Source: Thermoplasmata archaeon
GTDB taxonomy: Archaea > Thermoplasmatota > Thermoplasmata > Lutacidiplasmatales > UBA184
DNA length: 9,033 bases
NCBI GenBank assembly: GCA_030044475.1
Contig: JASHVP010000159.1
Coordinates: 1 to 9,033 of the forward strand
Direction: 5' to 3'
Below are positions 1 through 6,711 of this stretch, one piece after another. A program made the position numbers and the translations under genes. Every line of letters begins with the position of its first letter. The first letter of the stretch is position 1. Below the pieces are notes generated by a model. The model saw only the letters and a program-made list of their open reading frames with translations, was not told where the DNA came from and made no database searches.

Positions 1-398
1 TCGCCATCCGCAAGGCGTACCCCGGCCACCCCCGGAAGGTGATGCACGCGCTCTGGGGCCTCGGCCAGCTGATGTTCGTGCGCTACCTCATCATCGTCGA
101 CGACGACGTCGATGTCCACGACCTCTCCGAGGTGCTCTACCGGGTGGGGCTGCAGGCCGATCCCGCACGCGACCTCGAGCACGTCGAGGGACCGGTCGAC
201 CAGCTGTCGATCTCGAACCCGGTGCCGAATCTCGGCGGGAAGGTCGGGATCGACGCGACGCGCAAGCGGCCCGAGGACGGCTTCCCGCGCGCGTGGCCCG
301 AGGAGATCCGCTCCGACCCGGCGGCCGTCCGGGCCGCCGACGCGCTCCTTCGGGCCGAGCCGGCGCTCGCGCGCCTCCTTGGGCGCTCGCCGCCGTGA
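1..398 (+). CDS. ubiD: UbiD-family decarboxylase, C-terminal part (5' truncated by window edge)
   Basis: Reading from base 3, 131 codons remain before TGA at 396-398; the start lies outside the window. The visible part is the UbiD C-terminal region: a YPGH...KVM segment, then the conserved VDDDVDVHD acidic stretch, the DPARD motif, and GGKVGIDAT followed by a charged tail. These line up in order with the C-terminus of E. coli UbiD as I recall it (YPGH, KVM, CDDDVN, DPARD, LGSKMGLDAT). UbiD enzymes are prenylated-FMN-dependent (de)carboxylases; classical members decarboxylate prenylated 4-hydroxybenzoate or related aromatic acids in ubiquinone or menaquinone synthesis. The prFMN-binding and catalytic residues lie upstream and cannot be checked. 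The stop overlaps the next start (GTGA), so this gene is probably translationally coupled to ubiA, which supports a quinone-pathway role. The exact substrate is inference. Confidence 0.92.
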   Translation, partial: AIRKAYPGHPRKVMHALWGLGQLMFVRYLIIVDDDVDVHDLSEVLYRVGLQADPARDLEHVEGPVDQLSISNPVPNLGGKVGIDATRKRPEDGFPRAWPEEIRSDPAAVRAADALLRAEPALARLLGRSPP

Positions 399-1279
399 CC
401 GCACCGGCCCCCGCTACCGCCGGCGGGAACCTGGGTCGCTTCCTCGAGATCCAGAACCTCGGCCTCAACCTCCCGTTCGCGCTCGCCTTCCTCCTGCTCG
501 CGGCGGACGGCTGGCCGTCCGTCCGCACGTTCCTCCTCGTCGTGGTCGCCTTCGTCGCGGCGCGGAACGCGGGCCACAGCTTCAATCGGTGGGCCGACCG
601 CGCCCTCGACGCCCAGAATCCGCGGACGCGCGGCCGGGCCCTGCCGTCCGGCGCGCGGTCACCGGCGTTCGCGATCGGACTTGCGGGGGCGAACGGGGCG
701 ATCCTCGTCGCCGCGGCGTACTTCCTGAACCCGCTCGCGTTCGTCCTCGCGCCGGTGGCGCTCGCGATCGTCTTCGGCTACAGCTACACGAAGCGCGTGT
801 CGACGTTCACCACGGCGTTCCTCGGCGTGGTCGAGGCGATCACCCCCGCGGCCGTGTTCATCGCCGTCCGGGGCGCGCTCCCCCCGGTGGTCGGTCTCGC
901 CGTCGTCGCCCTCCTCGCCTGGGGGACGGCGTTCGAGACCGTCCACAGCCTGGGAGACCTCGACAGCGACCGAGCCCTCGGCCTCTTCTCGATCCCGGTC
1001 CGGTTCGGCCGGACCGCCTCGGTCCGCCTCGTCGCGGCCCTCCACGCGACCGCGCTCGGATTGCTCGCCCTCTTCGGAGCTGCCGTCGGCCTCCCCCTCC
1101 CCTACTTCGTCGCGATCGCGGCGATGGCCGTGCTCGCCGCGTACGTCGATCGGGGCCTCGTGCAGCGCCCGACGGAGACAAGGGTCCCGTTCCGGTGGCA
1201 CTTCGCGCTCGGCGCGCTCTATCTGGCCGGCGTCGCACTGGCGCTCCTCCCGCGCCTCGGCCCAACGGTCCACCTCTGA
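395..1279 (+). CDS. ubiA: UbiA-family polyprenyltransferase (integral membrane)
   Basis: 294 residues, hydrophobic throughout with about eight to nine likely membrane helices. The first Asp-rich motif is N64-RWAD68-RALD72, followed by NPRTRGRALPSG, the form typical of the UbiA/MqnP aromatic prenyltransferase group. The second motif is GD188LD190SD192 followed by LGLFSIPVRFG, which matches the xxDxxxD...GxxSxPxxFG block that binds Mg2+ and the prenyl diphosphate. The family transfers a long isoprenoid chain to an aromatic ring in the membrane. The GTG start at 395 overlaps the ubiD stop by 4 bases and leaves a short soluble N-terminus; an open frame reaches further upstream but would run inside ubiD. 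In motif II the first family Asp (D in the DxxYAxxD arrangement) appears as Glu, a conservative change. Pairing with ubiD suggests menaquinone or a related quinone. Heme O or geranylgeranylglycerol-phosphate related UbiA members are less likely given the NPRT form of motif I. Confidence 0.93.
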   Translation: MTAPAPATAGGNLGRFLEIQNLGLNLPFALAFLLLAADGWPSVRTFLLVVVAFVAARNAGHSFNRWADRALDAQNPRTRGRALPSGARSPAFAIGLAGANGAILVAAAYFLNPLAFVLAPVALAIVFGYSYTKRVSTFTTAFLGVVEAITPAAVFIAVRGALPPVVGLAVVALLAWGTAFETVHSLGDLDSDRALGLFSIPVRFGRTASVRLVAALHATALGLLALFGAAVGLPLPYFVAIAAMAVLAAYVDRGLVQRPTETRVPFRWHFALGALYLAGVALALLPRLGPTVHL

Positions 1280-1336
1280 ACCTCCCGCCGCGTCGGCGAG
1301 CTAATGTGGCCGAGTCCGTCCCTGACGGGGACGGCC

Positions 1337-1693
1337 ATGCCGCAGGTGATGATCGGCCTCTCGGCGCGCGACTATCGGACGACGAACGAGGTCTGGCGTC
1401 TCGCCAAGCGCCACCTCAACCCCGCGGTCCGACGACGGATCGGTTGGCGGGGCCGGTCGAGCTTCCTGCGTCAGCTGATCCTCTACGGTTTCGAGAAGGC
1501 GAGCGAGAACCCGGGCGAGTTCCTGCGCGAGGTCCGGGACTTGCACGACCCGCTGTTCGGCAAGCGGGGCCGGACCGAGGCCGGAGCGGACCGACGCGAG
1601 GCCCTGATCGCCGCCTGGCAGGGGTTCTTCCCCGAGCCGACGGGACCCGCTCGCGCCCGACGGCGCCCGGGCCGGTCGGAGCCGAAGGAGTGA
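1337..1693 (+). CDS. Small basic protein of unknown function
   Basis: 118 residues from ATG 1337, which has a GGGG run about 8-11 bases upstream. An in-frame ATG at 1304 would add 11 residues (beginning MWPSPSL) that look non-coding, so I prefer the later start. I do not recognise the family. The N-terminus (PQVMIGLSARDYRTTNEVW) could be a beta strand plus helix. A basic patch follows at about 24-40, and then a clear amphipathic helix SSFLRQLILYGFEKASENPG (41-60), reminiscent of the second helix of ribbon-helix-helix proteins. The last 20 residues are a disordered Arg/Pro/Lys tail. No cysteine, membrane segment or signal peptide is seen. It sits 57 bases after ubiA and 28 bases before arcS on the same strand, so it may belong to the same transcript. 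Codon choice (G/C at third positions) resembles the neighbours, which supports a real gene. A nucleic-acid-binding role is only a guess from the charge. Confidence 0.72.
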   Translation: MPQVMIGLSARDYRTTNEVWRLAKRHLNPAVRRRIGWRGRSSFLRQLILYGFEKASENPGEFLREVRDLHDPLFGKRGRTEAGADRREALIAAWQGFFPEPTGPARARRRPGRSEPKE

Positions 1694-1721
1694 TCGGCCG
1701 GGCCCCGACCGGGGGTTCCCC

Positions 1722-3524
1722 GTGACGCGCATCGTCGAGCGGAGCGAGGGGCTCGCCCTCGCCGGGTCGGGGTCCGTCGGCCCCCTCCGACTCCGGCTCC
1801 CCGCCCTGCTCGAGAGCCGACGCGAGGGGGAGGACGGGCCTGGCCTCCGCGCCCAGGCTGCGATGGGCGGGTCCGGACGCCGCCGGCTCGCGCTCTCGAC
1901 CGACGGCGCGACGCTCGAGCTCGAATTCCCCATCCTCGCCCCGGAGGTCTCGGGCACCGGCACCGGGGTCCACGCGGCCGCCCCCGGGGCGGTCGTCGTT
2001 CACGCGCCGGTCTCGGACGCGGGCTGGTCCGACCTCCGTGCGACGCCCCCCGAGCTCGTCGTGCTCGGCAACGCACGAACGCTCTGGTCCGAGGGGCGGT
2101 CGTTCGTCCTCGCGGTCCGGGAGATCCGGGACCGGCTCGGGGCCCGGCCCGTGCTCTGGGCGCCCCGGGTCGCGTTGCCGCACCGCCTCCCGTTCCTCGT
2201 ATATCTCGGCGTCGACGTCGTCGACACCACGGAGGGCCGCTGGCACACCGCCGCCGGCGAGCGGTTCGACCCGACCCTCGGTCCTCTCGGCCCGGGACGC
2301 GCGGAGGAAGCGGACCTCGCGGCCCAGGACCGGACCGTCGTCGAGGGGTACCGCCGGGCGATGGACGAGGTCCAACGGGCCTTGGCGGAGTCCCGACTCC
2401 GGGAGCTGGTCGAGTCCCGGACGGCCGCGGAGCCGTCGCTGGGCGAGATGCTGCGCTACGCCGACCGAGAGCTGGGGCTCCTGCTCGAAGAGCGGGCGCC
2501 GGTCACGGGAGCGGGGACTCGGGCGTACGTGCTCGCGGAGTCGCATCGTCGGCCGGAGATGGCCCGCTTCCGCCGGCGGCTTCTCGAGCGGTACCGACCT
2601 CCGCCCAGCAAGGGGGTGCTCCTGCTGGTCCCCTGTTCGAAGACGAAGCCGTACCGGCTCTCTCGTTCCCATCGGAGGTTCACGGGGGCCCTCGAGGGTC
2701 TGCCCGGACTCGAGCGCGTGCACGTCGTCTCGGTCTCCTCCCCGATCGGGGTGGTGCCGCGCGAGCTGGAGGACCTGCCGCCGGCTCGGCAGTACGACAT
2801 CCCGGTCACGGGCGAGTGGACCGAGGCCGAACGGGCGTTCGTGACCGCGGGCGTCGACCACCTGATCGCCACCGGGAGGTACCGACGGATGGTCGTTCAC
2901 CTCGACCCATCGGAGTACGCGTTCCTTCTCGACCGTCCGGGGGCTCCGGCCACCCTCTGGACCGTCCCCGACGACGCCACGACCTCCCCCGCCGCGCTCG
3001 CCCGCCTTCGGGAGGCGGTCGCATCGGGCCTCGCCGAACTGGCCCGGACCCCGGGCGGACCGCTCGCGGTCGTCCGCGAGGAGCTGCGCGAGCTGGCCGC
3101 CGTGCAGTTCGGCCGTCCGGCCGCCGAGACGCTCTTCGCCGAGCCGGTGCGCCTGGCGGGCCGTCCGTGGTTCCAGCGGGTGACCGACGGCCGGACCGAT
3201 CTCGCGACCGTCCGGGAGGAGCGCGGGCTCTTCCACCTCACGGTCGCGGGCGCGCGGAAGCTCGACGCCGTGGCCCCGCTGTGCGTCGACGTCGACCCGG
3301 CCCTCTCCCTCCAGGGCGATCTCTTCGCCCCGGGGGTCCGCGACGCGGACCCGGCGATCCGCGTCGGCGACTCGGTCGTGCTCCGCCGGGACGGGCACCT
3401 CGCCGGGGTCGGCGAGGCCGCCCTTCCGGGCCGCCTGATGACGCAGCTCGGCCATGGGGTCGCGGTCCGGGTCCGCCACCGGTCCCATGAGTCGACCGAC
3501 AGTCCCATGACGGCCGAAGCGTGA
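1722..3524 (+). CDS. arcS: Archaeosine synthase alpha subunit (ArcS / TgtA2), with C-terminal PUA domain
   Basis: 600 residues, in the usual ArcS size range (about 550-600). The hallmark motif PCSKTKPYRLSRSH lies at 304-317 and fits the ArcS signature PCSxxKPYxxSxSH. It is followed by VSVSSPIGVVPRELEDLPPA (336-355) and YDIPVTGEW (358-366), the core of the ArcS-specific domain. Residues about 90-180 hold the degenerate TGT-like barrel (PELVVLGNA, APRVALPHRLPFLVYLGVDV). Residues about 510-587 are a PUA tRNA-binding domain (DLFAPGVRDADPAIRVGDSV...VGEAALPGRLM...GHGVAVRVRH). ArcS acts on preQ0 at position 15 of tRNA; in many archaea it is reported to add lysine to preQ0, and the radical-SAM partner RaSEA then releases archaeosine. 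No RaSEA, arcTGT or preQ0 gene is in the window. Oddity: only two cysteines are present (C305, C521), and the segment where TGT-like proteins carry their CxCxxC zinc site (about 170-260) has none. The GTG start is preceded by a GGGGG run. Confidence 0.9.
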   Translation: MTRIVERSEGLALAGSGSVGPLRLRLPALLESRREGEDGPGLRAQAAMGGSGRRRLALSTDGATLELEFPILAPEVSGTGTGVHAAAPGAVVVHAPVSDAGWSDLRATPPELVVLGNARTLWSEGRSFVLAVREIRDRLGARPVLWAPRVALPHRLPFLVYLGVDVVDTTEGRWHTAAGERFDPTLGPLGPGRAEEADLAAQDRTVVEGYRRAMDEVQRALAESRLRELVESRTAAEPSLGEMLRYADRELGLLLEERAPVTGAGTRAYVLAESHRRPEMARFRRRLLERYRPPPSKGVLLLVPCSKTKPYRLSRSHRRFTGALEGLPGLERVHVVSVSSPIGVVPRELEDLPPARQYDIPVTGEWTEAERAFVTAGVDHLIATGRYRRMVVHLDPSEYAFLLDRPGAPATLWTVPDDATTSPAALARLREAVASGLAELARTPGGPLAVVREELRELAAVQFGRPAAETLFAEPVRLAGRPWFQRVTDGRTDLATVREERGLFHLTVAGARKLDAVAPLCVDVDPALSLQGDLFAPGVRDADPAIRVGDSVVLRRDGHLAGVGEAALPGRLMTQLGHGVAVRVRHRSHESTDSPMTAEA

Positions 3525-3536
3525 CGGAGTCGCGAG

Positions 3537-3609
3537 GGGCCGGTGGTCCAGCGGTGAAGACGCCGCGCTTACAACGCGGAGGTCGGCGGTTCGACTCCGC
3601 CCCGGCCCA
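3537..3609 (+). tRNA. tRNA-Val, anticodon TAC
   Basis: A full cloverleaf can be folded by hand. The acceptor GGGCCGG (3537-3543) pairs perfectly with CCGGCCC (3602-3608). The D arm is 3546-3561, with three good pairs and a C13-A22 mismatch. The anticodon stem CCGCG/CGCGG (3563-3567, 3575-3579) is perfect, with loop CTTACAA giving anticodon TAC at 3570-3572 (reads GUA valine codons). The variable loop has five bases. The T stem GGCGG/CCGCC is perfect, with loop TTCGACT. The discriminator is A at 3609. The next bases are CCT, so the CCA end is not fully encoded and must be completed by the CCA-adding enzyme. No intron is needed. Position 15 (base 3551) is G, the residue replaced by archaeosine. 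The gene starts 12 bases after the arcS stop, so it may be co-transcribed and released by RNase P and tRNase Z; no clear TATA box lies just upstream. Confidence 0.96.
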
Positions 3610-3616
3610 CCTCGAC

Positions 3617-3657
3617 TCCGCGAACTCCCGCGATCCGCGGGGACCGTCGTGCGCGGA
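3617..3657 (+). terminator. Nested stem-loop after tRNA-Val, possible terminator or processing structure
   Basis: Eight bases after the tRNA, an outer perfect 6-bp repeat TCCGCG (3617-3622) / CGCGGA (3652-3657) encloses a tight hairpin, CCCGCG (3627-3632), loop ATC, CGCGGG (3636-3641). It could stabilise or end the arcS/tRNA transcript. There is no T-run after it, which archaeal termination usually needs, and short GC hairpins arise easily by chance at this GC content. Confidence 0.3.
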
Positions 3658-3717
3658 CGGCTCCTCGCCGACCCTTCCTCCGCTCGCCCGACCTCGGGGG
3701 GGATGGACGGCACGAGC

Positions 3718-4182
3718 ATGACCGACGACGGACCGCCGTTGCCGTCCTCGTCGCTTCCTCCGGTCCAGTTCGCCGGGCTCTCCCCGCCTCCGCCGCCGGA
3801 CCGGTGCCCGAGATGTGGGATGCCGATCGAGGTCGGCGCCGTCGACTGTAAGGCCTGCGGCGCTCGTCTCCGGGCCGAGTCGCCGGCCCCCACCCCGATC
3901 GCCGGGGCCCCGTGGGAGCCGACGGCCTGCCCCCACTGCGGGCGGCCTCTCGTTCCGGCGGTCGTGGTGGTCGCGGTCCCGGGAGCGGCGTCCGGTCGAC
4001 CGATGGACCTCGACCTCGTCGCGCCCCCCGCCGAGGGCGAGACCCAGGCCACCGGAGCCGCGAGCCCGCTGTACCGACGGCGCTCGTTGTGGAGGCTCCG
4101 GCCCGAGGACTTCACTCCCTGGCAGCACTGTCCGTTCTGCCGGCTGCTCCGATATCCGGTTCCCTGGACTTCCCCCGACTGA
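3718..4182 (+). CDS. Zinc-ribbon protein with four CxxC motifs, function unknown
   Basis: 154 residues from ATG 3718. Earlier in-frame starts exist at ATG 3703 and GTG 3649; the first would add only five residues, the second adds low-complexity sequence close to the tRNA. After a Ser/Pro-rich leader comes a compact zinc ribbon CPRCGMPIEVGAVDCKACG (C30, C33, C44, C47). A second split pair follows, CPHCG (C71, C74) and CPFC (C138, C141), separated by about 60 residues with a hydrophobic Val-rich strand and a linker, so it may form an interrupted zinc-binding site. There is no convincing membrane helix: the PAVVVVAVPG stretch is too short. Proteins with similar N-terminal zinc ribbons are common in Thermoplasmata and Euryarchaeota but have no single role (transcription, ribosome-associated, scaffolding). 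It lies between tRNA-Val and the DUF3224 gene on the same strand, and its job cannot be deduced from this context. Confidence 0.78.
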   Translation: MTDDGPPLPSSSLPPVQFAGLSPPPPPDRCPRCGMPIEVGAVDCKACGARLRAESPAPTPIAGAPWEPTACPHCGRPLVPAVVVVAVPGAASGRPMDLDLVAPPAEGETQATGAASPLYRRRSLWRLRPEDFTPWQHCPFCRLLRYPVPWTSPD

Positions 4183-4278
4183 CGGACGCGCTCTCGTCGC
4201 GCCGGCTCGGGGGTGACCGGTCCCCGATCCAACTCGTTCTCCGGATCCCCGCATCGCTGCCGACCGCACCTCCGCAAA

Positions 4279-4340
4279 CTCCTGGGGCAGGAGCCGGTGT
4301 TCGCGGGGAAGCCCCGGGGGGGTGGCCGCGGGTTGCGAAC
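4279..4340 (+). repeat. Cluster of inverted repeats between the zinc-ribbon and DUF3224 genes
   Basis: The 246-base gap contains a perfect hairpin CTCCTG (4279-4284), loop GGG, CAGGAG (4288-4293). Close behind is an outer repeat GTTCGC (4299-4304) / GCGAAC (4335-4340) enclosing GGGG-AAG-CCCC (4305-4315). It may be a terminator for the upstream gene or a structured leader of the gene at 4429. The GC content makes chance hairpins likely. No ORF in the gap looks coding, and the rest of it shows nothing I can name. Confidence 0.3.
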
Positions 4341-4428
4341 GGGCGGAACGGGGCGACGGGCCCTGTTCCGCGACTCCTCCATCGGGGCCTTAGCTCCGTC
4401 CCGCCTTCCAGAGATCGGGAGAGCCGAG

Positions 4429-4842
4429 ATGGCGACGGCCCGAGGGCGGTTCGAGGTGCAGCTGGCGGCGACCGGGGGCGAGCCCCCGGGCGAGAATCCC
4501 CACCTCGGGCGGAATCTCGTGGACAAGCGGTACTTCGGTGACTTGGACGCCAGTTCGCACGGCGAGATGTTGACGGCGATCACCCCGGTGGAGGGTTCGG
4601 CCGGTTACGTGCTCCTCGAGCGGGTGGAAGGCAACCTCTCGGGTCGACCCGGGTCGTTCGTCCTGCAACATTACGGACGGCTCACCCGAGGGACGGCGAC
4701 CCTCACCATCGAGGTCGTGCCCGACTCCGGGACGGATGGCCTCGTGGGGCTCCAGGGGCACATGACGATCCGGATCGAGACGGACGGGACCCACTTCTAC
4801 GAATTCGACTACCGGCTCCCCGCGTCCTCCGGGGGCCCGTAG
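4429..4842 (+). CDS. DUF3224 domain-containing protein
   Basis: 137 residues from ATG 4429. The open frame extends 216 bases upstream, but that part is Arg/Gly-rich and unlike protein; the domain begins at residue 3 (ARGRFEV), so 4429 is preferred. The sequence follows the DUF3224 pattern: TARGRFEVQL at the N-terminus, then a HGEML strand (about 45-49), GYVLLERVEGNLSGRPGSFV with LQHYG (about 60-84), LTIEVVPDSGTDGLVGLQG (about 93-111), and the terminal MTIRIETDGTHFYEFDYRL. The family forms a small beta-barrel-like fold found mostly in bacteria, and its biochemical role is unknown to me. It has no signal peptide, so it is probably cytoplasmic. It is convergent with the MFS gene and may have arrived by transfer from bacteria, which is only an inference from the usual distribution of the family. 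Its base composition does not differ noticeably from its neighbours. Confidence 0.85.
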   Translation: MATARGRFEVQLAATGGEPPGENPHLGRNLVDKRYFGDLDASSHGEMLTAITPVEGSAGYVLLERVEGNLSGRPGSFVLQHYGRLTRGTATLTIEVVPDSGTDGLVGLQGHMTIRIETDGTHFYEFDYRLPASSGGP

Positions 4843-4942
4843 GCGGGCGTCCTCGCGGGCGTCTTAGGCGCAGGATTTGTTGGACCGTTCGGGGCCCGTG
4901 CGTTTGGAAACTCGGTTCTAACTCCCCGCGCATGGAGCGTCC

Positions 4943-5077
4943 ATGGCCCCGTCGCCCCCCGACGCCACCCCGGACCGTCGGGCACCTCCCCGGCCCGACC
5001 CGAAGCCGAGCCGTCCGGCGACGCCTCGGGCCCCCCCCACGGACGCGCCCCCGGGCTGGTGCGACCGCGACGGGTAG
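4943..5077 (+). CDS. Doubtful 44-codon proline-rich ORF
   Basis: ATG 4943 to TAG 5075-5077 encodes a Pro/Arg/Asp-rich peptide starting MAPSPPDATPDRRAPP and ending TDAPPGWCDRDG. It sits in the gap between the DUF3224 stop and the convergent MFS stop (15 bases before 5093). An unusually AT-rich patch at 4901-4923 (GTTTGGAAAC, then GGTTCTAAC) lies 20-40 bases upstream and could be a promoter for a leaderless transcript. No Shine-Dalgarno is seen. The composition could equally be chance in GC-rich DNA. I do not recognise a family; the final PPGW recalls the start of short PPGWYPDP-type domains, but only those few residues match. Confidence 0.25.
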   Translation: MAPSPPDATPDRRAPPRPDPKPSRPATPRAPPTDAPPGWCDRDG

Positions 5078-5092
5078 GGCGACGCCCCGATC

Positions 5093-6688
5093 TCACGCCG
5101 CCGGCTGCGACGGAGCGACCGCCGGAGCCGACGGGTCGGCCGAGACCTTCGTTGACTCCTCGGCCCCGACGAACGAGTAATTGCGAAGGAACGCCGCGAG
5201 CACTCCCACGGCGACCGCCAGGACGGCGCCCACCGCGAACATCCAGTGGAACGCGGCCAGGGTCGGGAGCACGACCATCACCGGCCCGTTCGGGCCGACC
5301 CCGCCGGTCGCGTACACTCCGGTGAAGCTCGCGAGGATCGTCGCCACGAGCACGGGGCCGACACTGGCCCCGAGGTCCTGGAACATCTCGGCCATGCCGG
5401 TCTGGATCCCGGTCTCGCCCCGTCGCGAGGAAAGGACCACGACGTTCGTGACCGAGATCAGGACGCTGACGAGGCCGACGAACGCCGGGATGGGCGCCAG
5501 GAACAGCGCGGTGTACGAGCGGTCGGCCGCGATCATGAGGAGGAATCCGACCGCGGCGAGCGCCGAGCCGACCAGCATGACCGGCCGGGGCCCGAAGCGG
5601 GAGATCGCCCGCCCGACGAACGGGGCGGCGACGAGCATCGACATCGTCGTCGGGAGGCTCAGCACCCCGAACGCGAAGACCGAGCGGCCCAGTCCGACGA
5701 TCGGCGTCTCCACGAGGATCGTGATCCCGACGAACCCGAGGAACAGGCTCGCCCCGACCAGGAGCGCCGCGAAGTACGCGATGGCGAGGTTCCGCTCGCG
5801 GAACCGCTCGAGCCGGACCATCGGGTCGACCGCGGTCCGCTCCCGGAGGTAGAACAGCACGGCGAGCAGGCCGGCGACCCCGAACAGCTCGGGGACCCCG
5901 ATCGGGACCCCCAGGGGACGGACCGCGGCGACCGTCCCCCACCCCCACGTCGGCCCCTGGGAGAGGCCGAGGAGCACGCTGGCGAGCGAACCCCCGAGCA
6001 GCGCGGCCCCGGGGACATCCAGGCGCGCGGCCAGTCGGTGGCGCGATTCGGGGAGCATCGCGATCGTCGCGAGGAGGATCCCGATCGCGAACGGGATCAC
6101 GACGTGGTAGGCGGCCTGCCAGCCGGCGGACTGGATCACCCACGCGCCCCCGAAGAGGCCGAGGGCGGCTCCGATCGCGAACATCGCGGCGATGAGGCCC
6201 TGGGCGGGACCGACCTTCGCGGGAGGCAGCTCCTCCCCGACCATCGCGAACGCGAGCGGGAACATCGCGAGGCCCACTCCCTGCAGCCCCCGGATGGAGA
6301 TCAGGAGATACACCGCGTTGAAGCGCGACAGACCGAGGGCGCTGGCGATCTGCGGCGTGAACCCGGCGACGGACACCGCGACGGCGTAGATCGAGAGGAC
6401 GACGACGAGGATCCGCTTCTTGCCATAGATGTCACCGAGCTTCGCGAACAACGGCGTCAGGGACACGCCGACGAGGAGGTACGCGGAGACGACCCAGGCG
6501 ATGGTGGTGTACGGGACCCCGCCGAAGAACGCGACGAGCGTCGGGAGGGCCGGGACGAGCATCGTCTCGACGTAGTTGACCATCAGGGCGGCGGAGGCGA
6601 GCAGGACGAGGAGGACCGTCCCCCGTCGGGCCGCGGTCGCGGAACGGTCCTCGGAGGAGGAGCTCGCAGGGGGCTCAACGGCGGCCAT
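5093..6688 (-). CDS. MFS transporter, DHA2 (14-TMS) drug-exporter type
   Basis: 531 residues. The minus-strand ATG at 6688-6686 is the start; the frame stays open far upstream, but that sequence is charged and not transporter-like. The soluble N-terminus (about 22 residues, Ser/Pro/Ala-rich) is followed by about 14 hydrophobic segments, the DHA2 size and topology. Recognisable motifs are NYVETMLVPALPTL (38-51, the D1 region of helix 1), IAWVVSAYLL (63-72), motif A as GDIYGKKR (85-92), RGLQGVG (133-139), and motif C as GAALGLFGG (173-181), where the usual Pro of GPxxGG is Leu. The tail from about 503 is disordered (Ala/Pro/Ser). Such proteins export drugs or other amphipathic compounds by proton antiport at the cytoplasmic membrane; the substrate here is unknown. 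It is divergent from an Lrp-like regulator across a 147-base gap, the usual arrangement for regulator-controlled efflux, so control by that neighbour is plausible but inferred. The change in motif C means the antiport direction should not be assumed. Confidence 0.9.
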   Translation of the reverse strand: MAAVEPPASSSSEDRSATAARRGTVLLVLLASAALMVNYVETMLVPALPTLVAFFGGVPYTTIAWVVSAYLLVGVSLTPLFAKLGDIYGKKRILVVVLSIYAVAVSVAGFTPQIASALGLSRFNAVYLLISIRGLQGVGLAMFPLAFAMVGEELPPAKVGPAQGLIAAMFAIGAALGLFGGAWVIQSAGWQAAYHVVIPFAIGILLATIAMLPESRHRLAARLDVPGAALLGGSLASVLLGLSQGPTWGWGTVAAVRPLGVPIGVPELFGVAGLLAVLFYLRERTAVDPMVRLERFRERNLAIAYFAALLVGASLFLGFVGITILVETPIVGLGRSVFAFGVLSLPTTMSMLVAAPFVGRAISRFGPRPVMLVGSALAAVGFLLMIAADRSYTALFLAPIPAFVGLVSVLISVTNVVVLSSRRGETGIQTGMAEMFQDLGASVGPVLVATILASFTGVYATGGVGPNGPVMVVLPTLAAFHWMFAVGAVLAVAVGVLAAFLRNYSFVGAEESTKVSADPSAPAVAPSQPAA

Positions 6689-6711
6689 GACGGCCGAATC
6701 GACCGGTGGAA

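Noticed and set aside
112..1725. A 537-codon plus-strand frame across ubiD, ubiA and the small gene
   Set aside because: It is a frame shadow of ubiD and ubiA, which carry clear family motifs in their own frames.
1416..4583. A 1055-codon minus-strand open frame
   Set aside because: It runs antisense across the small basic gene, arcS, the tRNA and the zinc-ribbon gene. Its Arg/Pro/Gly-rich composition is the usual artefact of GC-rich DNA, and the plus-strand genes have recognisable motifs.
4932..5180. An 82-codon plus-strand frame starting 11 bases before the 44-codon ORF
   Set aside because: It overlaps the 3' end of the MFS gene in antisense and has only Arg/Pro/Thr-rich sequence.
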